From contig JAHLLK010000129.1 in the NCBI GenBank assembly GCA_020444165.1, positions 1-9,897 of the forward strand: DNA of 9,897 nucleotides. The letters are read 5' to 3'. The translations under genes were made by a program, and so were the position numbers. The notes beneath the pieces are model-generated. The model was not told the origin of the DNA and did not search any database. It was given only the letters and a program-made list of their open reading frames with translations. Each line of letters begins with the position of its first letter. Within the stretch, counting starts at the first letter, position 1. Shown in pieces: positions 1 to 6,156 of the stretch. This DNA is from Deltaproteobacteria bacterium. Lineage in GTDB: Bacteria > Desulfobacterota > Desulfarculia > Desulfarculales > Desulfarculaceae.

Positions 1-1
1 C

Positions 2-394
2 AAGAAGATCGCGGCCGGGGCCGACTTCGTGCAGACCCAGTGCATCTACAACATGCCCAAGTTCCGCGAGTTCATGAAACAAGCCGTGGAACGTGGCCTG
101 CACGAGAAATGCTACATCCTGGCCGGCATCACCCCGCTGAAGTCCGTGGGTATGGCCAAGTACATGGCCAACTACGTGCCGGGCATGGACGTGCCGGCTG
201 AGCTGATCAAGCGGCTGCAGAGCGTGGACAAGAAGCAGCAGTCGGCCGAGGGCATCAAGATCGCCATCGAGCAGATCCAGGAAATGAAGGAGATCAAGGG
301 CGTGGCCGGCGTGCACGTCATGGCCATTGAGTGGGAGCACCGGGCCCGCGAGATCATCGAGGGCGCCGGCTTGCTGCCTCGTCCCGAAGTCTGA
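2..394 (+). CDS. metF: Methylenetetrahydrofolate reductase, C-terminal part (5' truncated by window edge)
   Basis: The reading frame is open from the first complete codon at position 2 and ends at TGA 392-394, giving the last 130 residues of a protein that begins left of the window. The fragment starts KKIAAGADFVQTQ, the strand and active-site region seen in MetF (MTHFR family, FAD-dependent TIM barrel), and continues with an ILAGITPLKS motif and a C-terminal 'GVAGVHVMAIEWE' stretch. MetF interconverts methylene- and methyl-tetrahydrofolate; in anaerobes with the reductive acetyl-CoA pathway it feeds the methyl branch. The form here lacks any C-terminal extension after the barrel, which fits the short MetF of anaerobes. 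The cobalamin genes that follow 245 bases later supply the corrinoid that takes over the methyl group, which supports this role by context. The N-terminus and any partner gene are not visible. Other flavin-linked proteins of the MTHFR family cannot be strictly excluded. Confidence 0.86.
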   Translation, partial: KKIAAGADFVQTQCIYNMPKFREFMKQAVERGLHEKCYILAGITPLKSVGMAKYMANYVPGMDVPAELIKRLQSVDKKQQSAEGIKIAIEQIQEMKEIKGVAGVHVMAIEWEHRAREIIEGAGLLPRPEV

Positions 395-402
395 TGAACG
401 AT

Positions 403-431
403 CCCGGGCGGCGCCACGGCGCCGTCCCGGG
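403..431. repeat. GC-rich palindrome, copy 1
   Basis: This imperfect inverted repeat lies 8 bases after the metF stop. CCCGGG and GGCGCC on the left (403-415) face GGCGCC and CCCGGG on the right (418-431), with only a small internal mismatch. A near copy starts exactly 60 bases later at 463. It may act as an mRNA 3'-end or attenuation structure, or be a dispersed REP-like element. There is no following T-run, so it is not a textbook terminator. Confidence 0.55.
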
Positions 432-444
432 TCCGCAAAACGCC

Positions 445-460
445 GGGCCAGCTCTGGCCC
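445..460. repeat. Perfect 7-bp inverted repeat between the two palindromes
   Basis: GGGCCAG at 445-451 is the exact reverse complement of CTGGCCC at 454-460, with a CT between them; as RNA this would be a 6-bp stem with a GCTC loop. It lies between the two palindrome copies and, with them, gives three consecutive hairpins. Its function is unknown. Confidence 0.45.
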
Positions 461-462
461 GC

Positions 463-490
463 CCCGGGCGGCGCCAGCGCGCCGTCCGGG
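463..490. repeat. GC-rich palindrome, copy 2
   Basis: This near-duplicate of 403-431 shares its first 14 bases (CCCGGGCGGCGCCA) and a GCGCCGTCC segment in the right arm. It has one swapped dinucleotide and is one base shorter. The central changes keep most of the pairing, which suggests that structure rather than primary sequence is maintained. Confidence 0.5.
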
Positions 491-559
491 TGGCATTCCC
501 CGGGATCCGGGCCACGGGTCCCCTCCGGGCCGGGTCGGTATCGTACGCCTGCGTACATT

Positions 560-593
560 CCGGCGCGGCCCGCGTTTTTTCGCGGCGCGCCGG
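560..593. promoter_or_regulatory. Strong two-part hairpin with T6 loop in the cobU leader
   Basis: CCGGCGCG at 560-567 pairs exactly with CGCGCCGG at 586-593. After a two-base bulge (GC, 568-569), an inner 5-bp stem (570-574 with 581-585) closes a TTTTTT loop. The 13 base pairs, nearly all G-C, end 45 bases before the cobU ATG. This could be an attenuator or leader element for the cob operon. No T-run follows the stem, so it is not an intrinsic terminator in the + direction. The function is inferred only. Confidence 0.4.
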
Positions 594-638
594 CAAACTT
601 TCCCCCCGCCTGCCCGCCGCGCCAAGGGAAAGAGCAGC

Positions 639-1184
639 ATGAACGAACACGTCTTGATTCTGGGCGGAGCCAAGAGCGGCAAGACCGGCCTGGCCCTCTC
701 CCTCGCCGAGGCCGCGAGCGGCGAGTTGGTGTATCTGGCCACGGCCCAAGCCTATGACCAGGAGATGGTCGAGCGCATCAGCCGCCACCAGGCCGAGCGG
801 GGTCCCGCCTGGTGCACCGTGGAGGAGCCCCTGGCCCTGGTGGAGACGCTACGCCGCCTGGACCAGCCGGGCCTGGTGGTCCTGGTGGATTGCCTCACCC
901 TGTGGATGAGCAACCTCATGACCCAGGCCGACCTGGACGAGGAGGGGGTGGGCGCCCGGGCCCGGGAGCTGGCCGAGGCCTTGCCCGGGCTCGTGGCCAA
1001 GGTCATCCTGGTGGGAAACGAGGTGGGGTTGGGCATCGTGCCGGACAACGCTCTGGCCCGCCGGTTCCGCGACCAGGCTGGCGCCTTGAACCAAGCCCTT
1101 GCCCGGGTAGCCGGACGGGTGGTATTGGTGGTAGCTGGTCTGCCGCAGTACTTGAAGGGCACGGCAGAGGCGCCGGCCGCCTGA
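639..1184 (+). CDS. cobU: Adenosylcobinamide kinase / adenosylcobinamide-phosphate guanylyltransferase
   Basis: This bifunctional cytosolic enzyme phosphorylates adenosylcobinamide and transfers GMP to form adenosyl-GDP-cobinamide, the activated ring half for cobalamin nucleotide-loop assembly. The 181 residues match the usual CobU/CobP length. A P-loop GGAKSGKT lies at residues 9-16, followed by YLATA (32-36). The segment RISRH ends at His50, which aligns with the histidine that carries GMP in the characterised Salmonella enzyme. Further signatures are VLVDCLTLWMSNLM (81-94), GNEVGLGIVP (126-135), RRFRDQAGALNQ (141-152) and a C-terminal GLPQYLKG. ATG 639 is chosen because the P-loop follows immediately and a purine-rich AAGGGAAAG lies upstream; the frame stays open further 5' but reads low-complexity spacer sequence. 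It heads the cobU-cobT-cobS group; the alpha-ribazole-phosphate phosphatase CobC is not in the window. Confidence 0.95.
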   Translation: MNEHVLILGGAKSGKTGLALSLAEAASGELVYLATAQAYDQEMVERISRHQAERGPAWCTVEEPLALVETLRRLDQPGLVVLVDCLTLWMSNLMTQADLDEEGVGARARELAEALPGLVAKVILVGNEVGLGIVPDNALARRFRDQAGALNQALARVAGRVVLVVAGLPQYLKGTAEAPAA

Positions 1185-1255
1185 GCCGCGAGTCGGCCCG
1201 GACCCAACCTGTTGACAGAAACCGGTTTTGGTCACGGCTCCCGAACACTTTTTAT

Positions 1256-1261
1256 AAGGAG
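1256..1261 (+). promoter_or_regulatory. Strong Shine-Dalgarno for cobT
   Basis: AAGGAG lies 8 bases before ATG 1270 in an A/T-rich stretch (CTTTTTATAAGGAG) that stands out from the surrounding GC-rich DNA. It fixes the cobT start and implies low mRNA structure at the initiation site. Confidence 0.75.
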
Positions 1262-1269
1262 CGGATTGC

Positions 1270-2325
1270 ATGCAGAATTTGCAGGACTTGGTCGGACGGG
1301 TGAAAGCCCCCAACCAGGATTTGGCCAGCCAGGCCCAGGCGCATTTGGACGATCTCACCAAACCCCGGGGGGCCTTGGGCCGCCTGGAGGACCTAGCCCG
1401 CCAGTTGGTGGTTATCCGGGGCTCCCTGACGCTCCAGGCCCCCAAACCGGCGGTGGCGGTGTTCGCGGCCGACCACGGCATCTGCGGGTCCGGGGTCAGC
1501 GCCTATCCCCAGGAAGTCACCGGCCAAATGGTGTTGAACTTCCTGGCCGGCGGCGCGGGCATCAACGTGATCAGCCGTCAGAACGGCGCCCACGTGGTGG
1601 TGGTGGACGTGGGGGTAATCTCCGAGTTTGAGGAACTGCCCGGGCTCCTCCGGAAGAAGGTGCGCCCCGGCACGGCCGACTTCACCCAACAACCGGCCAT
1701 GACCGCTGAGGAGGCCCTGGCGGCCCTTAACGTGGGGGCCGAGGTGGCGGCCGAACTGGTCAACGAGGGGTTCGACTTCCTGATCCCCGGCGACATGGGC
1801 ATCGGCAACACCGCGGCCTCCAGCGCGCTCACCGCGGTCTTGTGCGGCCGCCCGGTGGACCAGGTCACCGGCCGGGGCGCGGGCCTGGACGACGCCGGGC
1901 TCAGCAAGAAGGCCGCCACCCTGGAAGCGGCCATCGCCGCGCGCAACCCCCAGGCTGACGACGCCTTTGACGTTTTGTGCAAGGTGGGCGGTCTGGAAAT
2001 CGCGGCCATCGCCGGCTTCTGCCTGGAAGGGGCGGCCCGGGGCGTGCCGGTGCTTTTGGACGGGTTCATCTCCTCGGCCGGCGGCCTGGTGGCCGGCAAG
2101 CTTTGCCCCACCGCGGTGAACTACTTCTTGGCCGGGCACCGCTCGGTGGAGCTGGGCCACACCGTGCAGCTGGAAAGCCTGGGGCTCCGGCCCCTGTTGG
2201 AGCTGGACATGCGCCTGGGCGAGGGCAGCGGCGCGGCCTTGGCCCTGGCCCTGGTGCGGGCCGCCGTGGGCATTTACAACGAAATGGCCACCTTCTCCTC
2301 GGCCGGCATCAGCGACAAGGACTAG
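1270..2325 (+). CDS. cobT: Nicotinate-nucleotide--dimethylbenzimidazole phosphoribosyltransferase
   Basis: CobT transfers phosphoribose from nicotinate mononucleotide to the lower-ligand base (usually 5,6-dimethylbenzimidazole) to give alpha-ribazole phosphate, which CobS joins to the activated corrinoid. The 351 residues match the family. Visible signatures are LTKPRGALGRLE (29-40), AADHGI (66-71), SAYPQEVTGQMVLNFL (77-92), GGAGINV (94-100), DVGV (113-116), GDMGIGNTAASSAL (174-187), GRGAGLDD (201-208), VGGLEIAA (239-246), LLDGFI (262-267) and LDMRLGEGSGA (312-322). Glu318 in the last motif corresponds to the catalytic glutamate of Salmonella CobT (Glu317). The start has a good AAGGAG site. 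The base specificity cannot be read from this sequence; anaerobes often attach bases other than dimethylbenzimidazole. It lies 85 bases after cobU and is probably co-transcribed. Confidence 0.96.
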   Translation: MQNLQDLVGRVKAPNQDLASQAQAHLDDLTKPRGALGRLEDLARQLVVIRGSLTLQAPKPAVAVFAADHGICGSGVSAYPQEVTGQMVLNFLAGGAGINVISRQNGAHVVVVDVGVISEFEELPGLLRKKVRPGTADFTQQPAMTAEEALAALNVGAEVAAELVNEGFDFLIPGDMGIGNTAASSALTAVLCGRPVDQVTGRGAGLDDAGLSKKAATLEAAIAARNPQADDAFDVLCKVGGLEIAAIAGFCLEGAARGVPVLLDGFISSAGGLVAGKLCPTAVNYFLAGHRSVELGHTVQLESLGLRPLLELDMRLGEGSGAALALALVRAAVGIYNEMATFSSAGISDKD

Positions 2326-2341
2326 CGGGCTCCCGAAACCA

Positions 2342-2370
2342 GCCTGCCGGGCGGGTGGGCCCGAGCAGGC
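2342..2370. repeat. Hairpin in the cobT-cobS spacer
   Basis: GCCTGC-CGGGC (2342-2352) pairs with GCCCG-A-GCAGGC (2359-2370), giving an 11-bp stem with a single bulged A and a GGGTGG loop, 16 bases after the cobT stop. No T-run follows, so it is not a standard intrinsic terminator. It could lower cobS expression relative to cobT or stabilise the upstream mRNA. Confidence 0.45.
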
Positions 2371-2431
2371 CACGGACCCCCACCCGGGGCGGGGCGGCCC
2401 GGCCGCTTCGCCCCGGTCTGTGAAGTGGAAA

Positions 2432-3190
2432 ATGACGGCTTTCCTTTTGGCCTTGCAGTTCATGACCGTCATCACCCTGAAGACCGAACTTCAGGCCGAT
2501 GAGGAAGACTTCCGCCGGGCCCGGGCCTGGTTCGCGGTGGCCGGCGCCATCCTGGGGGCGTTTCTGGCCGCTTGGGCCTGGCTCCTGGGCCTTGCGCTGC
2601 CGCCGGCGGTGGTGGCCGCCCTGGTGGTGGCCGCCTGGGCCCTGGGCACCCGCTTTCTGCACCTGGACGGAGTGGCCGACACGGCCGACGCCCTGGGCAC
2701 CACGGCCGGGCCGGAGCGGGCCCTGGCCATCATGAAGGACACCCGGGTGGGGGCCTTTGCCCTGGCCGCGGTGGTCCTGGTGCTCATCACCAAGTTCGCC
2801 CTGGTCTACAGCCTGGCCGAGGCCGGCTGGGGCGCGGGCCTGGCCGCGGCGCTGGTCATCGCGCCGGCCCTGGGCCGGGCCGTGGCCTCGCTCCTCACCG
2901 GCATCCTGCCGCCGGCCCGGGGCAAGGCCGGCCTGGGCGCGGCCACCATCGGCCACGGCGGGTTGGGCTCAGAGCTGATCTGCGGGCTCAGCGCCCTGGC
3001 CGCGGCCGTGCTCCTGGGCGGTTGGCGGGGCCTGGTGGCCGCCGCCCTGGTGGCCATGTTGGCCCTGGCCCTGGGGCTGTGGTTCCAGAAGCGGATCCAC
3101 GGGTTCACCGGCGACACCCTGGGCACCGCCATCGAACTGTCCGAGCTTTTGACCCTCTTGGTTTTCACCGCCCGGATACCTGGATTGTGA
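2432..3190 (+). CDS. cobS: Adenosylcobinamide-GDP ribazoletransferase (cobalamin synthase)
   Basis: This integral membrane enzyme joins adenosyl-GDP-cobinamide and alpha-ribazole (phosphate) in the last step of cobalamin assembly. The product has 252 residues, typical for CobS, and is mostly Ala/Leu/Val-rich hydrophobic segments (for example 34-56, 59-72, 109-125, 135-150, 182-197, 199-215), as expected for a polytopic inner-membrane protein. Diagnostic motifs are LALQFMTV (6-13), FLHLDGVADTADALG (75-89), ERALAIMKDTRVGA (95-108) and FTGDTLGTAIELSEL (225-239); the acidic residues in these motifs are the family's presumed metal/phosphate-binding sites. Position 2432 is the first ATG and has a weak GTGGA purine stretch upstream. 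An in-frame GTG at 2420 would add four residues but has no ribosome site. It ends the cob group. Confidence 0.93.
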   Translation: MTAFLLALQFMTVITLKTELQADEEDFRRARAWFAVAGAILGAFLAAWAWLLGLALPPAVVAALVVAAWALGTRFLHLDGVADTADALGTTAGPERALAIMKDTRVGAFALAAVVLVLITKFALVYSLAEAGWGAGLAAALVIAPALGRAVASLLTGILPPARGKAGLGAATIGHGGLGSELICGLSALAAAVLLGGWRGLVAAALVAMLALALGLWFQKRIHGFTGDTLGTAIELSELLTLLVFTARIPGL

Positions 3191-3363
3191 AATCTCTTGC
3201 AGGGCTAGGGCGGCTGTGCTATTTGAATCCTCTGTAGGCCTCTGGCCGGCAGGCCTTTGGGCCCGGCCCGCCGGAGCATCCGGCGCGATCCCGGCCAACC
3301 CGGGGTCGGCTTGCGCGGAAACCTCACCCGCCCCGGCGGGAGAACATAATCAAAGGAGCTGAC
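3191..3363. other. Spacer between cobS and the hydrogenase operon
   Basis: This 173-base spacer separates two functional groups and probably contains the main promoter of the hydrogenase operon, but I cannot identify one with confidence. The best candidate is an extended -10 (TGCTATTTG, 3217-3225) 17 bases after TTGCAG (3197-3202), a weak match. Small perfect stems lie at 3269-3285 (CGCCGGA/TCCGGCG, GCA loop) and 3327-3340 (CCCGCC/GGCGGG). AAAGGAG at 3352-3358 is the strong ribosome site of hndA. Confidence 0.5.
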
Positions 3364-3870
3364 ATGAGCTTGGCCCATGAACTCACCACCCCCTCCATGC
3401 CCGAGGACATCACCGCGACCCAGTTGGCCAAGGTCGATGAGATTTGCGCCGCCTACCGGGGCAAGCCCGGCTCGTTGATTCCGGTGCTCCAGCAATGCCA
3501 GATCGCGGTGGGTTACCTGCCGGTGGAGCTGCAGGAGTACATCGCCGAGCGTATGGGCGTGCCCGGCCACGAAGTGTTCGGGGTCACCTCCTTCTATTCC
3601 TTCTTCACCATGAAACCCCGCGGCCGCCACGTGGTGCGGGTCTGCATGGGCACCGCCTGCTACGTGCGCGGCGGCAAGGAGGCCTTGGACCGGCTGGAGC
3701 GCCACATGCAAATCCCGGTGGACAGCACCACCGAGGACCGGCGCTTCACCCTGGAGCAGGTGCGCTGCCTGGGCGCCTGCGGCGTGGCCCCGGTGATGGT
3801 GGTGGACGAAGACACCCACCGCAAGGTCATGGCCGACAAGGTGGTGGACTTGGTCGAGAGGTACAAGTAG
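3364..3870 (+). CDS. hndA: NAD(P)-linked hydrogenase subunit A (NuoE-like [2Fe-2S] protein)
   Basis: This small electron-transfer subunit of a soluble hydrogenase or diaphorase complex belongs to the NuoE/HndA/HydC thioredoxin-like [2Fe-2S] family. It has 168 residues: an N-terminal helical bundle (about 15-70, with SLIPVLQQCQIAVGYLP at 37-53), then the conserved GVTSFYSFFTMKPRG (73-87), then the cluster-binding domain. The four ligands have the expected spacing: Cys94 and Cys99 (CMGTAC), and Cys135 and Cys139 (CLGAC). AAAGGAG five bases before the ATG is a strong ribosome site. In known relatives it passes electrons to or from the FMN of the NuoF-like subunit, here hndC. Unusually, hndC is about 4.7 kb away, beyond six regulatory genes. 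A role in a complex-I-like or formate dehydrogenase module is possible, but hndB and hndC downstream favour the Hnd/Hyd type. Confidence 0.9.
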   Translation: MSLAHELTTPSMPEDITATQLAKVDEICAAYRGKPGSLIPVLQQCQIAVGYLPVELQEYIAERMGVPGHEVFGVTSFYSFFTMKPRGRHVVRVCMGTACYVRGGKEALDRLERHMQIPVDSTTEDRRFTLEQVRCLGACGVAPVMVVDEDTHRKVMADKVVDLVERYK

Positions 3871-3872
3871 GC

Positions 3873-4256
3873 TTGCCGGCCCCGAGTTTTACCCTGGCCC
3901 AATTGGGCCGGTGGTTGGAGGCCGAGGTAATCACTGGGCTGCCCTGGCTGGACCGCCCGGTGACTCTGGTCTTCGGCTCCGACCTCATGAGCGACGTCCT
4001 GGCCTTTTCCGAGGCCGGGGCGGTGCTCCTGACCGGCCTGACCAACCCCCAAACCGTGCGCACCTGCGAGGTGGCCGGTATCGTGGGGGTTATTTTTGTC
4101 CGGGGCAAGCGGCCCCCCGACGCGGTGGTGGCGCTGGCCGAGGAGTACGAACTGCCCCTTTTGGCCACCACCCTCTCCCTGTTCGACGCCTGTGGAAAAC
4201 TATACGCCCAGGGAGTACGCGGCTTCTCCCAGGCGGAGGGAGAAGAGGGCTGGTGA
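3873..4256 (+). CDS. DRTGG domain protein, copy 1
   Basis: This is a small soluble protein of 127 residues built almost entirely of one DRTGG-type domain, named after a domain found beside phosphotransacetylase and near HPr kinases. The core motif GSDLMSDVLAF (35-45) is followed by alternating strands and helices: VLLTGLT (51-57), VAGIVGVIFVRGKRPP (67-82) and ELPLLATTLSLFDACGKLY (93-111). It aligns end to end with the second copy at 6157. The only sensible start is TTG 3873, two bases after the hndA stop, with GAGAGGT at 3856-3862 as ribosome site; no ATG or GTG lies early enough to keep the N-terminus. The end overlaps the next gene by four bases. The ligand is unknown; DRTGG domains are generally viewed as regulatory, sometimes nucleotide-binding. 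Family assignment is good, function inferred. Confidence 0.8.
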   Translation: MPAPSFTLAQLGRWLEAEVITGLPWLDRPVTLVFGSDLMSDVLAFSEAGAVLLTGLTNPQTVRTCEVAGIVGVIFVRGKRPPDAVVALAEEYELPLLATTLSLFDACGKLYAQGVRGFSQAEGEEGW

Positions 4257-4693
4257 ACGGACCCAACTCGGGCCAGCCCGAGCACCTGGACACCTTTACC
4301 ATCCAGAAAGACGATTTCGCCTCGGCGGGATCGGTGTCCATTTCCATCAAGAACGTCTTGAAGGGCATCGGCCTGCCGGCCGAGCTGTTGCGCCGGGTGG
4401 CCATCGTGGCTTTCGAGGCCGAGATGAACGTGGTCATGTACGGCGGGGGAGGAGAGATGCGTCTGTTCGTATCTCCGGAGATGGTCCGGCTGATGGTCAT
4501 GGACCAGGGGCCGGGCATCCCGGACCTGGAGCTGGCCATGACCGAGGGCTGGTCCACGGCCACCCCCGAGATGCGCGAAATGGGGTTCGGGGCGGGCATG
4601 GGCCTGCCCAACATCCGCAAGAACACCGATCGCCTTTCCATAGACACCAGCCCCGGCCGGGGGACTACTTTATTGGCCGAAATCGATCTCTAG
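4253..4693 (+). CDS. RsbT/RsbW-like ATP-binding protein (anti-sigma factor type HATPase)
   Basis: This is a single-domain GHKL ATPase of 146 residues, resembling serine kinases/anti-sigma factors such as RsbW, RsbT and SpoIIAB. The N-box is AFEAEMNVVMY (53-63, Glu57 and Asn59 at its heart), the G1 box is MDQGPGIPD (83-91), the G2 box is GFGAGMGL (111-118), and GRGTTL (136-141) closes the ATP site. An STATPEMREM lid segment precedes G2. It has no sensor or histidine phosphoacceptor domain, so it should act on a partner protein. It starts at GTG 4253, overlapping the preceding stop (GTGA), with GGAGGG/GAGGG purine tracts inside the upstream gene, so translational coupling is likely. No cognate sigma factor or STAS-domain antagonist is in the window; neighbours suggest it serves a hydrogenase-linked signalling module. 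Confidence 0.85.
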   Translation: MNGPNSGQPEHLDTFTIQKDDFASAGSVSISIKNVLKGIGLPAELLRRVAIVAFEAEMNVVMYGGGGEMRLFVSPEMVRLMVMDQGPGIPDLELAMTEGWSTATPEMREMGFGAGMGLPNIRKNTDRLSIDTSPGRGTTLLAEIDL

Positions 4694-4763
4694 TGATAGT
4701 CTTCTTGCCAGGAACCGTGTAACCGCCCGGCCGCCCGCAGCCAGCACGCAGGGAGCACCTCAG

Positions 4764-6077
4764 GTGCCAACCGATCCCTCCGATATATCTCCGGCCAGCC
4801 AAGCCCTGACCATTGACGAAGCCGCCTGCTCCGGCTGCGTGGTGTGCCTGAAGGCCTGCCCCTCCAAAGCCATCCGGGTCCGCCGGGGCTTGGCCCAGAT
4901 AATCCCCGAACTGTGCGTGGGCTGCGGTGTCTGCTACCGGGTCTGCCCCCGGGGGGCGGTGAAACCCCAGACCAGCCCGCTCAGGGAGATCGAGCGCTAC
5001 CCCCTCTCGGTGGCCGTGCCCAATCCCGCCCTTTTCGCCCAGTTCGGCTATGACGTCAGCCCCAACCAGGTGTTGTTGGGGCTCAAGGCCATCGGCTTCC
5101 AGGAAGTGGTGGACACCGCCTGGCTGGCCGAGATGACTGCCGGAGCCATGGAGGAGTACCTCCTGGCCCACCCGGAGCTGCGGCCGGGCATCAGCCCCTC
5201 CTGCCCGGCGGTGGTGCGGCTCATCACCAAGCGCTTCCCCGGCCTGGTGGGCAACGTGATCCCCATCCTGCCGCCCTGGCTCATGGCGGCCAAGGGCTTC
5301 AAGACCCGCCTGGCCGACCGCCGGGGCTGGGACCCCTCCCAGGTGGGCGTGTTCATCATCTCCCCGGGCACCTCCCGCATCAAGGCCCTGGAGACCTCGC
5401 TCTCCGAGGAGCACACCTATGTGGACGGGATCATCAGCTTTGCCGAGGTCTATGGCCCCTTGTTGAAAGCCATCAAGAACCTGGACCCGGACGACATGCT
5501 GCAAAAGGCCTCCGGCGCCGGCCTGGCCTGGGCCACCACCGGCGGCCAGGCCCGCAGCGTGGACGTGGACTACACCCTGGCCGTGTCCGGTTTTGACGAG
5601 GTGGTGAACATCCTGGAGATGTTGGAGGCCGGCCGGCTCCGGGAACTGCGCTTCGTGGAGGCCCAGATCTGCTCCAAGGGCTGCGTGGGCGGGCCCCTGG
5701 CCGTGGAGAACCGCTACCGGGCGGCCAGCGTGACCCAGCGGCTCATCCGCCGCTATGGGCCCCACTCCCGGGTGAACCGGGCCAAGATCCGGGAGATGAT
5801 GGGGGAGGGCATGTTCGACTGGGAGATCGAACTGCGGCCGCATCCCCTGGCCCCCCTGGCCCCGGAGCCGCGGGAGGCCATCCGCCGCATGCGGGCCATC
5901 AAGGCCCTGACCGAGCGCCTGCCGCTCAGCGAGTGCGGCATCTGCGGCTCGCCGGATTGCGAGACCTTTGCCGAGGACGTGGTGCGGGGTTGGGCCCAGG
6001 AGAATGACTGCCCCATGCTGATGGCCCAGAAGGGTCACGGCGGACCGGCCCGCCCCGCGGGCGATACCCTGGGTTAG
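4764..6077 (+). CDS. Multi-Fe-S protein with degenerate [FeFe]-hydrogenase H-cluster domain (putative sensor)
   Basis: This soluble protein of 437 residues has three parts. First come two [4Fe-4S] ferredoxin motifs (Cys22/25/28/32 and Cys51/54/57/61). Next is a domain of about 300 residues (about 75-345) resembling the large-subunit C-terminal domain of [FeFe]-hydrogenases. Last is a small FeS domain with Cys391, Cys394, Cys399 and Cys416 (ECGICGSPDCETFAED). In the hydrogenase-like domain the usual TSCCP is SPSCP (143-148, only Cys147 kept), the usual PC-x-x-K loop is SPGTSRIK (200-207, no cysteine), and the ECxxGCxGG loop is ICSKGCVGG (302-310, Cys303 and Cys307 kept). Three of four cubane ligands thus remain, but the proton-shuttle cysteine and one ligand are lost, so hydrogenase catalysis is unlikely. 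A redox or ligand sensor is the best inference. GTG 4764 has GGGAG eight bases upstream. Confidence 0.85.
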   Translation: MPTDPSDISPASQALTIDEAACSGCVVCLKACPSKAIRVRRGLAQIIPELCVGCGVCYRVCPRGAVKPQTSPLREIERYPLSVAVPNPALFAQFGYDVSPNQVLLGLKAIGFQEVVDTAWLAEMTAGAMEEYLLAHPELRPGISPSCPAVVRLITKRFPGLVGNVIPILPPWLMAAKGFKTRLADRRGWDPSQVGVFIISPGTSRIKALETSLSEEHTYVDGIISFAEVYGPLLKAIKNLDPDDMLQKASGAGLAWATTGGQARSVDVDYTLAVSGFDEVVNILEMLEAGRLRELRFVEAQICSKGCVGGPLAVENRYRAASVTQRLIRRYGPHSRVNRAKIREMMGEGMFDWEIELRPHPLAPLAPEPREAIRRMRAIKALTERLPLSECGICGSPDCETFAEDVVRGWAQENDCPMLMAQKGHGGPARPAGDTLG

Positions 6078-6078
6078 G

Positions 6079-6100
6079 CGGGGCGCGCGGCGTCGCCCCG
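6079..6100. repeat. Small hairpin after the Fe-S protein gene
   Basis: CGGGGCG (6079-6085) pairs with CGCCCCG (6094-6100) around an 8-base loop, immediately after the stop codon of the Fe-S protein gene. No T-run follows directly. It may mark an mRNA processing or stability site within the operon. A terminator is unlikely, given the continuing gene set. Confidence 0.35.
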
Positions 6101-6144
6101 GGACCAAGATTCATTAGGCGGCTTTTTCCGGCCGGTGTTTGGGT

Positions 6145-6151
6145 AAGGAGG
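6145..6151 (+). promoter_or_regulatory. Strong Shine-Dalgarno deciding the start at 6157
   Basis: AAGGAGG lies five bases before ATG 6157. It selects this ATG over the in-frame TTG at 6139, which overlaps it on the 5' side. It is the strongest ribosome site among the regulatory genes. Confidence 0.75.
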
Positions 6152-6156
6152 GATTT

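Larger units (their letters stand above)
395..638. other. Non-coding, hairpin-rich spacer between metF and cobU
   Basis: This 244-base spacer has no convincing gene. It is extremely GC-rich and contains at least five inverted repeats: two near-identical palindromes (403-431 and 463-490), a perfect 7-bp stem (445-460), a GTACGC/GCGTAC pair (543-556), and a long stem with a T6 loop (560-593). I looked for a cobalamin riboswitch because cobU follows, but could not find the conserved B12-box (an AGCCAGGAGACCTGCC-like sequence) or the surrounding core, so I do not call one. The palindrome just after the metF stop could end metF transcription or protect its mRNA 3' end, but it has no T-run after it. 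Confidence 0.6.

Noticed and set aside
490..600. Cobalamin riboswitch upstream of cobU
   Set aside because: Some GC-rich segments loosely resemble parts of the element (GGGTGG, GCCAC), but the conserved B12-box and core are not recognisable by eye.
327..638. Upstream in-frame extension of cobU overlapping metF
   Set aside because: The extra 104 residues are Arg/Pro/Ala-rich translation of the hairpin spacer, and the P-loop would lie far from the N-terminus, unlike the family; ATG 639 is preferred.
1212..1258. TTGACA (1212-1217) and TATAAG (1253-1258) as a cobT promoter
   Set aside because: The two elements are 35 bases apart, too far for one promoter. No good -10 follows TTGACA, and initiation from TATAAG would fall almost on the cobT start and overlap its ribosome site.
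1393..2475. Long open frame on the minus strand opposite cobT
   Set aside because: It mirrors a clearly identified gene, has His/Gly/Arg-rich low-complexity translation and no family motifs; long antisense frames are expected where third positions are nearly all G or C.
3282..3320. Sigma54-type -24/-12 promoter before hndA (TTGC near 3311)
   Set aside because: The GG and GC dinucleotides do not have the required 10-base spacing, and the TGGC element is missing.
4665..6107. 480-codon minus-strand open frame opposite the Fe-S protein gene
   Set aside because: Same composition artefact: its extent follows the + strand gene, and the translation is His/Gly/Ala-rich without recognisable domains.
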